DNA of 64,000 nucleotides, from assembly GCF_008764295.1 (NCBI RefSeq), contig NZ_VTQX01000002.1, positions 1 to 64,000 on the forward strand. The letters run 5' to 3'. The notes under the pieces were generated by a model. That model was given only the letters and a program-made list of their open reading frames with translations. It had not been told where the DNA came from and searched no databases. A program made the position numbers and the translations under genes. Source of the DNA: Bacillus methanolicus. Its GTDB lineage: Bacteria > Bacillota > Bacilli > Bacillales > Cytobacillaceae. Shown piece after piece: positions 31,387-40,699 of this stretch (position 1 is the stretch's first letter; each line of letters begins with the position of its first letter).

Positions 31387-32673
31387 TTAATCAAGAAATT
31401 CAAACTCATAATCTAACAGCTTCACCGTATCTCCGCTCTGGATACCTCTTTCTCTCAATGCATCGTCAACGCCCATTCCTCTAAGCTGTCTAGCAAAACG
31501 GCGCACCGATTCATCACGTGAGAAATCGGTCATTTTAAATAATCGCTCAACCGCATCTCCAGAAACCACAAAACTGCCATCAGGATCACGGGTAATCACA
31601 AACTCTTTTTGGTCTGCTTCATGTTTATAAAGTACACGATTAACATCTGTTTCTTCTTCATGTGCAAGAGGAAACTCTGGTGTTTCTTCAATTTTATCAG
31701 CCACTGCAAATAAAAGATCTCTTAATCCTTGCCGTGTCACAGCAGAGATCGGAAATACCGGATAATCCTCTTCCAGCTGTTCTTTAAACAATGCCAGATT
31801 TTCTTCCGCATCCGGCATGTCCATTTTATTCGCTACAATTATTTGTGGTCGCTCCGTCAACCGTAAATTATATTCTTTTAATTCATTATTAATCGTTTTA
31901 TAGTCCTCGTATGGGTCTCTTCCTTCTGTTGCCGCCATATCAATGACATGAACAATCACTCTAGTTCTTTCTATATGACGTAAAAATTGATGCCCTAAGC
32001 CTACTCCGGAATGTGCTCCTTCAATCAAACCTGGCAGGTCGGCCATAACATAGCTTCTTCCATCCTCTGTCTCCACCATACCAAGATTCGGGGCAATTGT
32101 TGTAAAATGATAATCGGCAATCTTTGGCTTCGCAGCCGATACGACCGATAGCAAAGTAGACTTCCCAACACTTGGAAACCCTACCAACCCTACGTCAGCA
32201 AGAAGCTTCAATTCAAGAACAACTTCTTTCTCAATCCCTGGTTCCCCATGTTCAGACAGCTCTGGTGCCGGGTTAGCTGGTGTTGCAAACCTTGTATTGC
32301 CACGCCCGCCTCGACCACCACGAGCAATCACCGCTCTCTGACCATGCTCCGTCAAATCGGCGATCACTTCCTTCGTCTCCGCATCAGTCACAACTGTACC
32401 TGGTGGAACTTTGACAATCATATCTTTTGCATTGCGGCCATGCTGATTTTTTGACATCCCATGTTCCCCGCGAGGTGCTTTAAAATGACGCTTATAGCGG
32501 AAGTCCATGAGCGTTCTAAGTCCTTCTTCCACTTCGAAAATAACGTCAGCACCTTTACCTCCGTCTCCACCGGCTGGGCCGCCCTTTGGTACATATTTCT
32601 CACGGCGAAAGGCAACCATTCCATTGCCTCCGTCTCCTCCTTTTACATATATCTTAACTTGATCTACAAACAT
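31387..32673 (-). CDS. obg: GTPase Obg
   Basis: Essential ribosome-associated GTPase linked to 50S assembly, the stringent response and sporulation signalling. The 428-residue protein has the glycine-rich N-terminal Obg fold ([20 protein letters not shown]), a G domain with [11 protein letters not shown] (G1), DLPGLIEGA (G3) and NKMD (G4), and the C-terminal OCT domain (about 350-428). GGGAGG lies 6 nt before the ATG. It follows spo0B by about 96 bp, the usual spo0B-obg pair. Confidence 0.97.
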   Translation of the reverse strand: MFVDQVKIYVKGGDGGNGMVAFRREKYVPKGGPAGGDGGKGADVIFEVEEGLRTLMDFRYKRHFKAPRGEHGMSKNQHGRNAKDMIVKVPPGTVVTDAETKEVIADLTEHGQRAVIARGGRGGRGNTRFATPANPAPELSEHGEPGIEKEVVLELKLLADVGLVGFPSVGKSTLLSVVSAAKPKIADYHFTTIAPNLGMVETEDGRSYVMADLPGLIEGAHSGVGLGHQFLRHIERTRVIVHVIDMAATEGRDPYEDYKTINNELKEYNLRLTERPQIIVANKMDMPDAEENLALFKEQLEEDYPVFPISAVTRQGLRDLLFAVADKIEETPEFPLAHEEETDVNRVLYKHEADQKEFVITRDPDGSFVVSGDAVERLFKMTDFSRDESVRRFARQLRGMGVDDALRERGIQSGDTVKLLDYEFEFLD

Positions 32674-32769
32674 TTTTGTCCTCCCATCAGCAGTAGATGT
32701 GTCATTTAATAAAGTGATTACTTAATTTTTCACAAGATGTCGCCCTCATCACTTTAGCAAATTTTTATT

Positions 32770-33312
32770 TTATTGATATGGCATAAATACTTCAATAGAG
32801 AGTTCATGCTCTGAAAGCTCGTGCACTGTTTTTACAACGATTGATTGCTGTTGAAGAAAACGCTCTATATGTTCAATATTTGTTATTATTCCTCGAAAAT
32901 CAAAAAAGAAACCGATCCCTGTTTCTTGTCTTTCAATTGTTACTGATAAATGATTTTCATGAAATGCCTTAATGGCTTGATCTAATTCCTCTAAAAAAGT
33001 GTTTGTCCAATTGGTCAATACATCATCCTTAACGAGATGACTTGATGATAGATTTGGTTCCCCGATAATTTCATACTCTAAGTGAATTGAATGACTTTCC
33101 CAATTATATGTAAGGAGCAGTGCGGCAAATTGAGGAATGTTCAGGTTGGATAGAATTGATTCTTGTCTTGTTTCGATGACAATTTCATCAATAATTTCTT
33201 TCACACGATCCATTTTGTTTAAAGATAAATTTCCTTTAATTAATTGAATTTTATTAAGCCAATCATGCCTTGCATGTCGCAAAAGCTCAATCGTATCCCA
33301 CTCTTTTTTCAT
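32770..33312 (-). CDS. spo0B: Sporulation phosphotransferase Spo0B
   Basis: Relays phosphate from Spo0F to Spo0A in the sporulation phosphorelay. The 180-residue protein has the helical-hairpin dimerisation domain with the phosphorylated histidine in LLRHARHDWLNKIQLIKGN (His16 by this start, corresponding to the HDW histidine of B. subtilis). A degenerate ATPase-like C-terminal domain follows. The ATG at 33310-33312 is preceded by AGGAG at 7 nt. The frame extends six codons further without a site. Leads the spo0B-obg-pheB-pheA cluster. Confidence 0.93.
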   Translation of the reverse strand: MKKEWDTIELLRHARHDWLNKIQLIKGNLSLNKMDRVKEIIDEIVIETRQESILSNLNIPQFAALLLTYNWESHSIHLEYEIIGEPNLSSSHLVKDDVLTNWTNTFLEELDQAIKAFHENHLSVTIERQETGIGFFFDFRGIITNIEHIERFLQQQSIVVKTVHELSEHELSIEVFMPYQ

Positions 33313-33403
33313 AAAAGCACTCCTAAACAAACGAACTGAAACCTTCTTCTTGCTAGTATATCAAAATAACCAGTATGTGGGGACAAATATAGATGAAAAT
33401 TTG

Positions 33404-33503
33404 ATTTATCGATCGTTATGTGAATATATCGGTCTTCATACAAATTTATCAGTCTTCGTGCGCATTTATCGGTCCTCGTACAAATTTATCGGTCAAAATG
33501 ATG
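33404..33503 (+). repeat. 20-bp imperfect tandem repeats between rpmA and spo0B
   Basis: Five consecutive units of exactly 20 bp starting at 33404, 33424, 33444, 33464 and 33484. Each begins with a variant of ATTTATCGGTC and most continue TTCGTACAA-like. They lie in the gap between the two genes, upstream of the rpmA terminator. A plus-strand frame crosses them but has no ribosome binding site. Confidence 0.85.
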
Positions 33504-33532
33504 TTTGCCGACCATTTTCCGTAAAACTCAAA

Positions 33533-33564
33533 AAAACTCTAACCAAAAACGGTTAGAGTTTTTT
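33533..33564 (-). terminator. Terminator of the rplU-prp-rpmA operon (bidirectional)
   Basis: The 10-bp stem AACTCTAACC/GGTTAGAGTT with loop AAAAAC is flanked by A-runs on one side and T-runs on the other, so it can stop transcription in both directions. Confidence 0.88.
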
Positions 33565-33571
33565 TAAAGAA

Positions 33572-34211
<640 letters not shown>

Positions 34212-34219
34212 AAACCGCC

Positions 34220-34528
34220 TTAAGCGTTGATTTTTTCAATTACAACTTTTGTATATGGCTGACGATGACCTTGCTTTTTGTGATAGTTTTTCTTCGCTTT
34301 GTATTTGAAAACAATGATCTTTTTAGCGCGACCTTGCTTTTCAACTTTAGCTGTAACTGTTGCACCTTCTACAACTGGGCTACCAACTTTAACGTTTTCG
34401 CCACCAACGAATAAAACTTTATCAAATGTAACTGTTTCGCCTGCTTCAGCGTTTAGCTTCTCAATGTAGATTGCTTGACCTTCTTCTACTTTGATTTGCT
34501 TACCACCAGTTTCGATAATTGCGTACAT
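34220..34528 (-). CDS. rplU: 50S ribosomal protein L21
   Basis: Binds 23S rRNA in the large subunit. The 102-residue protein begins [18 protein letters not shown] and ends with the conserved [17 protein letters not shown] segment. The ATG at 34526-34528 is 8 nt after AGGAGG. A frame three codons longer runs through the binding site. First gene of the operon, preceded by a structured leader. Confidence 0.97.
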   Translation of the reverse strand: MYAIIETGGKQIKVEEGQAIYIEKLNAEAGETVTFDKVLFVGGENVKVGSPVVEGATVTAKVEKQGRAKKIIVFKYKAKKNYHKKQGHRQPYTKVVIEKINA

Positions 34529-34540
34529 GAACTGCACCTC

Positions 34541-34732
34541 CTCTTAGACTCAGACTCGCCATCACAGGTGACTCGAAAAGCAATAAAGGCCATTTTATAA
34601 GACGCTCCCGACTGTAAAGTCATTCTTTAGCTTGTCGATCGATTGACTTATGGCACTCACAGCTTAATACAAATGAGTAATCTTTATAACCTGATCTGTG
34701 CGGTTGTAGCACGGGTGCGCTACAAACATAAC
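34541..34732 (-). promoter_or_regulatory. Ribosomal protein L21 leader RNA (probable)
   Basis: About 190 nt of untranslated leader lie between the rplU promoter and gene. It begins with a hairpin GTTTGTAGCGC...TGCTACAAC and contains further pairing segments. Position and length fit the Bacillales L21 leader thought to mediate autoregulation. I have not matched it against a covariance model, so the family call is an inference. Confidence 0.65.
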
Positions 34733-34738
34733 ATGAAA

Positions 34739-34768
34739 ATATTATCATAGTCCGACAGTTAGTGTCAA
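34739..34768 (-). promoter_or_regulatory. Sigma-A promoter of rplU-prp-rpmA
   Basis: TTGACA (34763-34768) and TAATAT (34739-34744) with an 18-bp spacer on the minus strand; predicted start near 34732. Confidence 0.8.
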
Positions 34769-34787
34769 CATGAAAATATACCGTTGC

Positions 34788-36236
34788 TTAGCTTGTAATC
34801 GCAATATTCTTTTTCTCGCCCATCTGTTTAATACGGTAATAAGGCTTCGATCCTTCTGTAATTGTAAAATAAACCTCGATCCCACAAGCGTCCTCTAAAA
34901 GTTTCTGTTCACTTCCATTTTCTCCAGCAAAAATGCTTCTGACATCCTCTGTGGCTTCGATTAAAACCGCTTCTATATCCTTTCCCCTGAACTGTAATAG
35001 TTCCCGTTCCAAACGAAAGGCGACTGTTTCTGCACTGAATACTTGCCCGCTTCCTTCGCACACTTGACAGGCACGGAGCATTGTTTCCTTAAGGGGAATC
35101 CGCGTTTTCATTCTCGTCATCTGCAGAATCCCTAAAGGTGTAAATCCGACAATTTTCGTTCTTCTCTCATCCCCTCCGAGAGCAGCTTCTAACCTTTTTC
35201 TTACTTGGGCTCGTGCTTTTTCTGTTTTCATATCAATAAAGTCAACAAGGATCATCCCCGCTAAATTACGAAGACGAATTTGTCGGGCAATTTCTTCCGC
35301 TGCTACAAGATTCGTCATGATAACGGTGTCTGGAGGATTATGTTTTCCGGAAAACTGACCAGTATTTACATCAATTACTGTTAAAGCCTCAGTCTCATCA
35401 AACACTAAATAAGCTCCATTTTCTAACCACACTACTTTTCTTAAAGCAGTTTCAATCTCTTGGTCCAATCGATAAATTGAAAAAATATCTTCTCTCTGGT
35501 GGTGATAAATAAGTTCCACATGAAAGCAAACCGATTCAAGTTCCTGCTTCAGCTCAAACGTGTCAACGATAACTCTACCTGAATTTAAGGTTGAAATGAC
35601 AGCTTTTACCTCTTCCAAAAAGAAATCACGCTTCATAACTATGCCGGGCTTCTTCATCAACTTCGAAGTTTGAACCATTTTTTCATACATCGCTCGCAAT
35701 TGCTCCAATTCAACGATCACATCCTCCTTGGAACACCCTGCACAAGCTGTACGAAATAAAATTCCTTCATCCCCCCGCTTGAGCTCATTGCCAAGCTGAC
35801 GCCATTCTTCCCGCACATATTGATCGGCCATTTTCTTCGATACGGCCACAAATCTCCCTTGCGGTGTATAAACGATTCTATCCCCGCCAAGCTCGATCAG
35901 TGCAGTTACCTTGGGCCCCTTAGTTCCGCTCATATCCTTTTCTACCTGAACAAGAATTTTTTCACCTTGATGAAGATAAGTAGCGATGCTTTTATCCTCG
36001 TTCGACACGAAGAAAGCCGGGAGTTTATCCCGGTGTAAAAAGCCTTTCTTTTCAAGACCAATATCAATAAAAGCAGCGTTCAGGCCCGGCAAAACCTTTT
36101 CAACAATGCCCAAGTAGATCGAACCTACAATGGAATGATGCTGTGGCTGTTCAACAACAAGCTTTTCCACCTTATGATCTTTAATGAATGCATACCTTTT
36201 TTCTCTACCCATTCCATTTACAATGATAGTATTCAC
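34788..36236 (-). CDS. rng: Ribonuclease E/G family protein (RNase G-like)
   Basis: Endoribonuclease acting on rRNA precursors and mRNA. The 482-residue protein has the N-terminal S1 RNA-binding domain (about 23-110, GSIYLGIVEKVLPGLNAAF). The 5'-sensor and catalytic DNase I-like region contains the metal-binding pair in LTVIDVNTGQF and GMILVDFIDM. A zinc-link-like motif RACQVCEGSGQV lies near residue 385. The start GTG at 36234-36236 has AAGGAG 9 nt upstream. The frame runs 14 codons further with no site. It lies 65 bp downstream of spoIVFB and upstream of the rplU promoter. B. subtilis has no gene of this family here. Confidence 0.92.
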   Translation of the reverse strand: MNTIIVNGMGREKRYAFIKDHKVEKLVVEQPQHHSIVGSIYLGIVEKVLPGLNAAFIDIGLEKKGFLHRDKLPAFFVSNEDKSIATYLHQGEKILVQVEKDMSGTKGPKVTALIELGGDRIVYTPQGRFVAVSKKMADQYVREEWRQLGNELKRGDEGILFRTACAGCSKEDVIVELEQLRAMYEKMVQTSKLMKKPGIVMKRDFFLEEVKAVISTLNSGRVIVDTFELKQELESVCFHVELIYHHQREDIFSIYRLDQEIETALRKVVWLENGAYLVFDETEALTVIDVNTGQFSGKHNPPDTVIMTNLVAAEEIARQIRLRNLAGMILVDFIDMKTEKARAQVRKRLEAALGGDERRTKIVGFTPLGILQMTRMKTRIPLKETMLRACQVCEGSGQVFSAETVAFRLERELLQFRGKDIEAVLIEATEDVRSIFAGENGSEQKLLEDACGIEVYFTITEGSKPYYRIKQMGEKKNIAITS

Positions 36237-36301
36237 GAAATAAAACTCCTTACCTGCTTCATTCACCTTATTATCCAACAGTGCGGCTATTTTCTCAAAC
36301 T

Positions 36302-37168
36302 TTAATAGGGGTAGAGTAAGTCGCCAATTTTCGCAGTAATTTGCTTTTCGGCAAAATAAGCATGAAGAAGTTCATTTTCATCTAAAGAACCTGTTTCGTT
36401 GCCATCTTTCTCAACAATAATCGGATGCTTATAGCCCCGTTGAAAACGTTCTAGCACATGAATAACAAGATCATCAGCCTCAACAATAAGCGGCTTAAGC
36501 TTACGTAACTCATTTTTCTTCCCATAATACCTTTCCATTAAAAAGCGAATAAAGATATATCGACTTTGCTTCCACTCATAACGCAAAGTAAAAATAATAT
36601 AGGAAACAACGATCCATAAATTTAAATTGATTGGTTCAATCAATAGCATAAAAGCGGTAAAAACGAATACAACGATAATCGAAATCATTAATGTCTGCTT
36701 AAATGCCTTTGGAAAGGATTCTCTTAATGACAGCCATAAGAAAATAAACTTACCCCCATCAAGCGGCCAAATAGGGAGCAAATTAAACATGAAGATCATT
36801 AAATTAAATTGAATAAAGTGGGTAAAAATAAATTCCGACATTACTCCAGCATTATTTAAAAGCAAAGCCACTGCTATTAGCCAAAGATGCTGAATCGGAC
36901 CCGCCAAGGTGACAATAGCCTCTTCCTTAAGCGGACGATTCCCGTGCTCATCCATTTCCGCCACTCCCCCGAAGGGCAGAATAGAAATTTTTTTCACGCG
37001 CCACGAAAAAAAAGAAGCGGCAGCCGCATGTCCGAACTCATGGATAAAAATAATGAAGAGCAAAAGAGAAAGTTCAATAAAATGCGCTGTCATAACCGCT
37101 ATCGCAACAACAACCCATAATAATGGATGGATATATATTTTTCGAAAAAGGGAAAGAAAGTTAGTCAA
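36302..37168 (-). CDS. spoIVFB: Stage IV sporulation intramembrane metalloprotease SpoIVFB
   Basis: Site-2-type zinc protease that activates pro-sigma-K in the mother cell. In 288 residues, the membrane core contains HEFGH at positions 43-47 (same numbering as the B. subtilis enzyme) and the third zinc ligand in LLPIWPLDGGKF (about 137). The soluble C-terminal half resembles a CBS domain. The start is a TTG (37166-37168) with AGGTGA 6 nt upstream. It overlaps the 3' end of spoIVFA by 8 bp, consistent with coupled synthesis of the inhibitor-protease complex. Confidence 0.93.
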   Translation of the reverse strand: MTNFLSLFRKIYIHPLLWVVVAIAVMTAHFIELSLLLFIIFIHEFGHAAAASFFSWRVKKISILPFGGVAEMDEHGNRPLKEEAIVTLAGPIQHLWLIAVALLLNNAGVMSEFIFTHFIQFNLMIFMFNLLPIWPLDGGKFIFLWLSLRESFPKAFKQTLMISIIVVFVFTAFMLLIEPINLNLWIVVSYIIFTLRYEWKQSRYIFIRFLMERYYGKKNELRKLKPLIVEADDLVIHVLERFQRGYKHPIIVEKDGNETGSLDENELLHAYFAEKQITAKIGDLLYPY

Positions 37169-37931
37169 ATTGAATCACCTGGATGGGGTCAATAAAGTCA
37201 TCCCCTTTTTTAATGGCAAAATAAAACAAGCCCTTCGCTCCATCACCAGCATCCGCTGCCGTGCCAACACTTTTTCCCTTTTTAATAAATTCATACAATG
37301 TAACATCAATCGATTCAAGGTTGCCATACCATGTTTCACTTTTATCAGCATGCTGAATAATGACCGTTTTTCCAAAGCCTTCCTCATTGCCAACATAACT
37401 GACTCTTCCTTCACTCATCGCTGTAACTGCAGCGCCTTTTTCCGTTTCAATGGAAACCTTTTGACCATCCTCTGCAAACTCCTCTAAAATCCGTGCTGCC
37501 GCAGGTAAAGCATACTCTTGAATTCCATCGGATTCCGGTGACTCTTCCTTGCGCTCAAATGGCAAAAGGGCCAATGGCTTGCCAAATTTATTTTCATACC
37601 AATCTGCCACCGCTGCAAATTGAAAATCATGCTCCAATGATTTTGTGACAAAGCTCTTTACTGGCTGTAATGATTCTCCGCCACTACGGAAAATAATGGC
37701 AACAATAAGCACAAGACAAGCTGATGCCAATATTTTAAACAAAAAGAATTCTTTATTAAAAAGTGGATGCCCGCTTTCTCCTGGATCACTTTCGTAAGAG
37801 GGGAATTTTTCAAATCCATATTTTTCTTCCTCTTCGACAACGAAAAATTGCTCGTTTATCTGCTTCGTCATTCGTTCCCTTTCACGTTTTCGTTTCGCTA
37901 TCCTTTTTCTAATATCATCCGCTCTAGACAT
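37161..37931 (-). CDS. spoIVFA: Stage IV sporulation protein FA (SpoIVFB regulator)
   Basis: Anchors and inhibits SpoIVFB until SpoIVB cleaves it. The 256-residue protein has a basic N-terminal cytoplasmic segment (RKRIAKRKRERERMTKQ), one membrane helix (about 70-92, FLFKILASACLVLIVAIIF) and a C-terminal M23 peptidase-like domain (IETEKGAAVTAMSEGRVSYV, VIIQHADKSETWYGNL). That domain keeps one HAD motif but lacks the full zinc site, as in the family. The ATG at 37929-37931 follows GGTGGGG. The frame is open to 37964. Confidence 0.9.
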   Translation of the reverse strand: MSRADDIRKRIAKRKRERERMTKQINEQFFVVEEEEKYGFEKFPSYESDPGESGHPLFNKEFFLFKILASACLVLIVAIIFRSGGESLQPVKSFVTKSLEHDFQFAAVADWYENKFGKPLALLPFERKEESPESDGIQEYALPAAARILEEFAEDGQKVSIETEKGAAVTAMSEGRVSYVGNEEGFGKTVIIQHADKSETWYGNLESIDVTLYEFIKKGKSVGTAADAGDGAKGLFYFAIKKGDDFIDPIQVIQFD

Positions 37932-38072
37932 GTCCCCACCAATCCCCTTATCTAGTTTGTACAAGTGTATGAGTTGTCCACGTCATATATGACAAGAAAA
38001 ATCGTCTATTAAGAGCAGGAGGCAAGAAGGAGTTCTAACTCTTTCCCATCAATAAAGACAAAAACGGAGCAT

Positions 38073-38104
38073 TAAAAAAGAACCGAAGCATAACCTCGGT
38101 TCTT
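38073..38104 (-). terminator. Terminator after minD
   Basis: On the minus strand AAGAACCGA-GGTTATGC-TTCGGTTCTT is followed by TTTTAATG; it ends the minCD transcript. Confidence 0.82.
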
Positions 38105-38116
38105 ACATATGTATAT

Positions 38117-38920
38117 TTACTTTACGCCAAAAAACTTCTTCAATTTAGAAAAAACGCCCTTATCATCCTCACCTAATGGCTGCAAAGGAACGGATTCTCC
38201 TAAAATGCGCCGAGCAATATTCCGGTAGGCAATTGATGCCTTGCTATTGGGGTTTAATGCGATCGGTTCACCATGATTTGATGCCTTAATGACCTCATCG
38301 TCATCTGCTACAATGCCTATTAATTCAATTGATAAATGGGTTGTAATTTCATCCACATCCAACATATCGCCATTTTTCATTAAATGATTGCGAATACGAT
38401 TAATCACTAGTTTAGGAGATTCTACATTTTCTTCCTTTTCAAGAAGTCCGATAATTCGATCTGCATCACGAACTGCCGATACTTCTGGAGTTGTAACAAC
38501 GATCGCCTTATCTGCTCCTGCTACTGCATTTTTGTAGCCTTGTTCAATTCCAGCTGGGCAGTCAATGATAATATAATCATAATCCTGTTTCAAAGATTCG
38601 ACCAAGACCTTCATTTGCTCCGGTTCAACCGCTGTTTTATCACTTGTTTGTGCCGCTGGCAGTAAATAAAGCAGATCGTCAAAACGCTTGTCCTTGACGA
38701 GAGCTTGATGAACTTTACAGCGGCCTTGAATAACGTCCACTAAGTCATAGATAATTCGATTTTCTAGCCCCATTACGACGTCCAAATTGCGCAAACCAAT
38801 ATCTGTATCTACCAAACAAACTCTTTTCCCTTGAAGAGCCAAAGCTGTACCTATATTAGCTGAAGTGGTTGTTTTTCCAACCCCGCCTTTACCAGATGTT
38901 ATAACGATTGCTTCCCCCAC
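38117..38920 (-). CDS. minD: Septum site-determining ATPase MinD
   Basis: Membrane-associated ATPase that activates MinC and keeps division at mid-cell. The 267-residue protein has the deviant Walker A (TSGKGGVGKTTTSAN, about 8-22), CLVDTDIGLRNLDVVMG, Walker B DYIIIDCPAGIE, and a C-terminal amphipathic membrane helix (KGVFSKLKKFFG). The start is a GTG (38918-38920) 8 nt after AGGAGG. Its start is 1 bp from the minC stop. Confidence 0.97.
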   Translation of the reverse strand: MGEAIVITSGKGGVGKTTTSANIGTALALQGKRVCLVDTDIGLRNLDVVMGLENRIIYDLVDVIQGRCKVHQALVKDKRFDDLLYLLPAAQTSDKTAVEPEQMKVLVESLKQDYDYIIIDCPAGIEQGYKNAVAGADKAIVVTTPEVSAVRDADRIIGLLEKEENVESPKLVINRIRNHLMKNGDMLDVDEITTHLSIELIGIVADDDEVIKASNHGEPIALNPNSKASIAYRNIARRILGESVPLQPLGEDDKGVFSKLKKFFGVK

Positions 38921-38921
38921 T

Positions 38922-39602
38922 TTAGAATCCTCCTTCCAATCTTGTTAAATTTGGTCTAAGATGCATCAAAACTTGTAATCTATCAATTATAATTTGTTCA
39001 TTTTCATCAATATACGCGCACTCCATTTCTCGTCTTTCTTCGTTTCCATGGACATCAGGAGAGCGACTGATCGCTTCATTAATCCTTAACTGAGTCGGCA
39101 TCATGATCGAAGCAGAAATGATGGCATTCGAATTTCCATTTGCGCCCGCATGAGCAATTCCTTTTAACGCTCCCATTACAAATACATTACCTCCCGCCAC
39201 GACCTTGCCACCAGGATTTACATCTCCAATCAACAACAAATCTCCGGGTACTTCGAGAACTTGACCAGAGCGGACAATTCTTGCGACAGAAACAATTTCA
39301 TGCTCCTCCATAATTTGCTTTGCTTCAAGCTTTGTTAAGACATTAGATTCAATCGACTCGACCACCAAATTCTTTTTTTGCCGAATTAACGTCTTAATTT
39401 CTTCCTTTTGCTCATCAGTTAAGTATCTATTTCCAACTTTAACACTAACAGAAATTAAAGGATGATCGTTATTCACTCTTTGATTTTCCGTCAGTTTCTC
39501 GTTTAACTCTCGTTTTAATTCCTCATAAGAGCAACTGTCATCTAAATGTAATGTTAGTCCGTCTTTCGTTCCCTTTATTAGCACATTCTGAGTTTTCTTC
39601 AT
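38922..39602 (-). CDS. minC: Septum formation inhibitor MinC
   Basis: Inhibits FtsZ polymerisation at the poles. The 226-residue protein has an N-terminal FtsZ-interacting domain (about 1-100) and the C-terminal beta-helix MinC_C domain (about 115-210) with [37 protein letters not shown] and [20 protein letters not shown] is 10 nt before the ATG. It overlaps by 4 bp (ATGA) the stop of a small upstream frame that contains its ribosome binding site. Confidence 0.96.
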   Translation of the reverse strand: MKKTQNVLIKGTKDGLTLHLDDSCSYEELKRELNEKLTENQRVNNDHPLISVSVKVGNRYLTDEQKEEIKTLIRQKKNLVVESIESNVLTKLEAKQIMEEHEIVSVARIVRSGQVLEVPGDLLLIGDVNPGGKVVAGGNVFVMGALKGIAHAGANGNSNAIISASIMMPTQLRINEAISRSPDVHGNEERREMECAYIDENEQIIIDRLQVLMHLRPNLTRLEGGF

Positions 39603-39844
39603 ATCAAGATGTTCACCTCATAGAAAAGCGTAAGCTCCTGTACATCGCCATACAAACTAAGAAATCTTTTTAAAAGTCCAAAGAATCCTACGGACCTAAA
39701 GTTTGCAGAAGGCTCACAGCTTGCGCTAAACAATTCTCCAAATCTCTCACGAATCATACCTTCTATTTTATCCCTGTGAGACAAAAAAGAAAGTGCTAGA
39801 GCTTGGCATATATCAAGCATAACATTCATATCGTTTGAATACAT
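39599..39844 (-). CDS. Hypothetical small protein overlapping the minC start
   Basis: An 81-codon frame ending in TGA that overlaps the minC ATG (ATGA). Its product ([20 protein letters not shown], then [20 protein letters not shown]) has no recognised domain or signal. No ribosome binding site precedes its first ATG (39842-39844). The ATGA overlap and sensible codon use argue for translation, while the missing site and lack of a known homologue argue against it. B. subtilis has mreD directly before minC, without such a gene. Confidence 0.3.
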   Translation of the reverse strand: MYSNDMNVMLDICQALALSFLSHRDKIEGMIRERFGELFSASCEPSANFRSVGFFGLLKRFLSLYGDVQELTLFYEVNILI

Positions 39845-40180
39845 ACTTTTTTATCGATGATGTTCATAAATCTTTAGGCTTTATTAGAGTGACTGTTTCA
39901 AGCCGATAATGGTTTTGCCTCAAGCAGAACGAAGGTGAACACTCTGTCAAGCCTGTTGAAAGATGTAAAAAGAAGGGCTTGTGACAAACAGGCAAAAAGC
40001 AGCCTTATCATCTAACAGGCCCATGTTTACAGAAAAAAGGTCTGTAACAGATATTCGACAAATACAACATATATTCCTTTATTAAATACGCATGTTTTCA
40101 AAGAGAATATTATTTTTTCGGAAAAATTCTCGTTAGTGAAAAAAACCTATTTTTCGTGAAAGGAACTATGGCTAATTAAG
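39845..40180. other. Gap between mreD and the minC region
   Basis: About 335 bp with no supported gene. It contains an A/T-rich imperfect stem near 40100-40130 (GAGAAT/ATTCTC) that might end mre transcription. No consensus promoter for minCD was identified. Confidence 0.4.
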
Positions 40181-40699
40181 TTACTCTTCTTTTAATGAAA
40201 GAGCATATTTCTCAAAGTGACGTTTGAGCGGATAAGCAAAAATAATAATAAACGCCAAATTTAAAATTAATGTTGGCAACCATCTTAAATCGACAAACAT
40301 GGAAAAAACCATATCTGTTTTGTTAATTAAAAATGTTAATTCATAGACACAGAGTTCCAATAGGGCCACCCCTAGTAACGAAACAACTGAAATAACAACA
40401 ATGTTCGCTTGCAGTAGTCGCATCACTTTTGAAGTCAAGTAAGCAATTAAAGGGAATAAAAATAAATAAATGCCGATTATTTCCGTATAAACGACATCAA
40501 ACAACAGCCCAAAGACGAGAGCGTAAATCAGACCGTGATTTCGATTGCCATAAAGAGTCAAAAAGATAATCGCGATCATCAAAAACCGGGGAACTAAAAT
40601 GCGTTCGCTATTAAACATCTCAGCAGGAAGAGATTGAACAAAGATACTTTCTAATATAAAGAAAAAGATGAATAAGAGAGGAAGAAGAAATTTTCTCAC
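40181..40699 (-). CDS. mreD: Rod shape-determining protein MreD
   Basis: Polytopic component of the elongasome. The 172-residue protein has five to six predicted helices (FLLPLLFIFFFILESIFVQS at the start; LNLAFIIIFAYPLKRHF at the end). The start is a GTG (40697-40699) overlapping the mreC stop by 4 bp (GTGA region), with GAGGAGGAG upstream. Part of mreB-mreC-mreD. Confidence 0.93.
   Translation of the reverse strand: MRKFLLPLLFIFFFILESIFVQSLPAEMFNSERILVPRFLMIAIIFLTLYGNRNHGLIYALVFGLLFDVVYTEIIGIYLFLFPLIAYLTSKVMRLLQANIVVISVVSLLGVALLELCVYELTFLINKTDMVFSMFVDLRWLPTLILNLAFIIIFAYPLKRHFEKYALSLKEE

Noticed and set aside
33350-33556. 68-codon plus-strand frame across the 20-bp repeats
   Set aside because: The period of 20 is not a multiple of three, no ribosome binding site is present, and the frame runs into the rpmA terminator.
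36909-37487. 192-codon plus-strand frame opposite spoIVFA/FB
   Set aside because: Antisense to two well-supported coupled genes; composition not protein-like.
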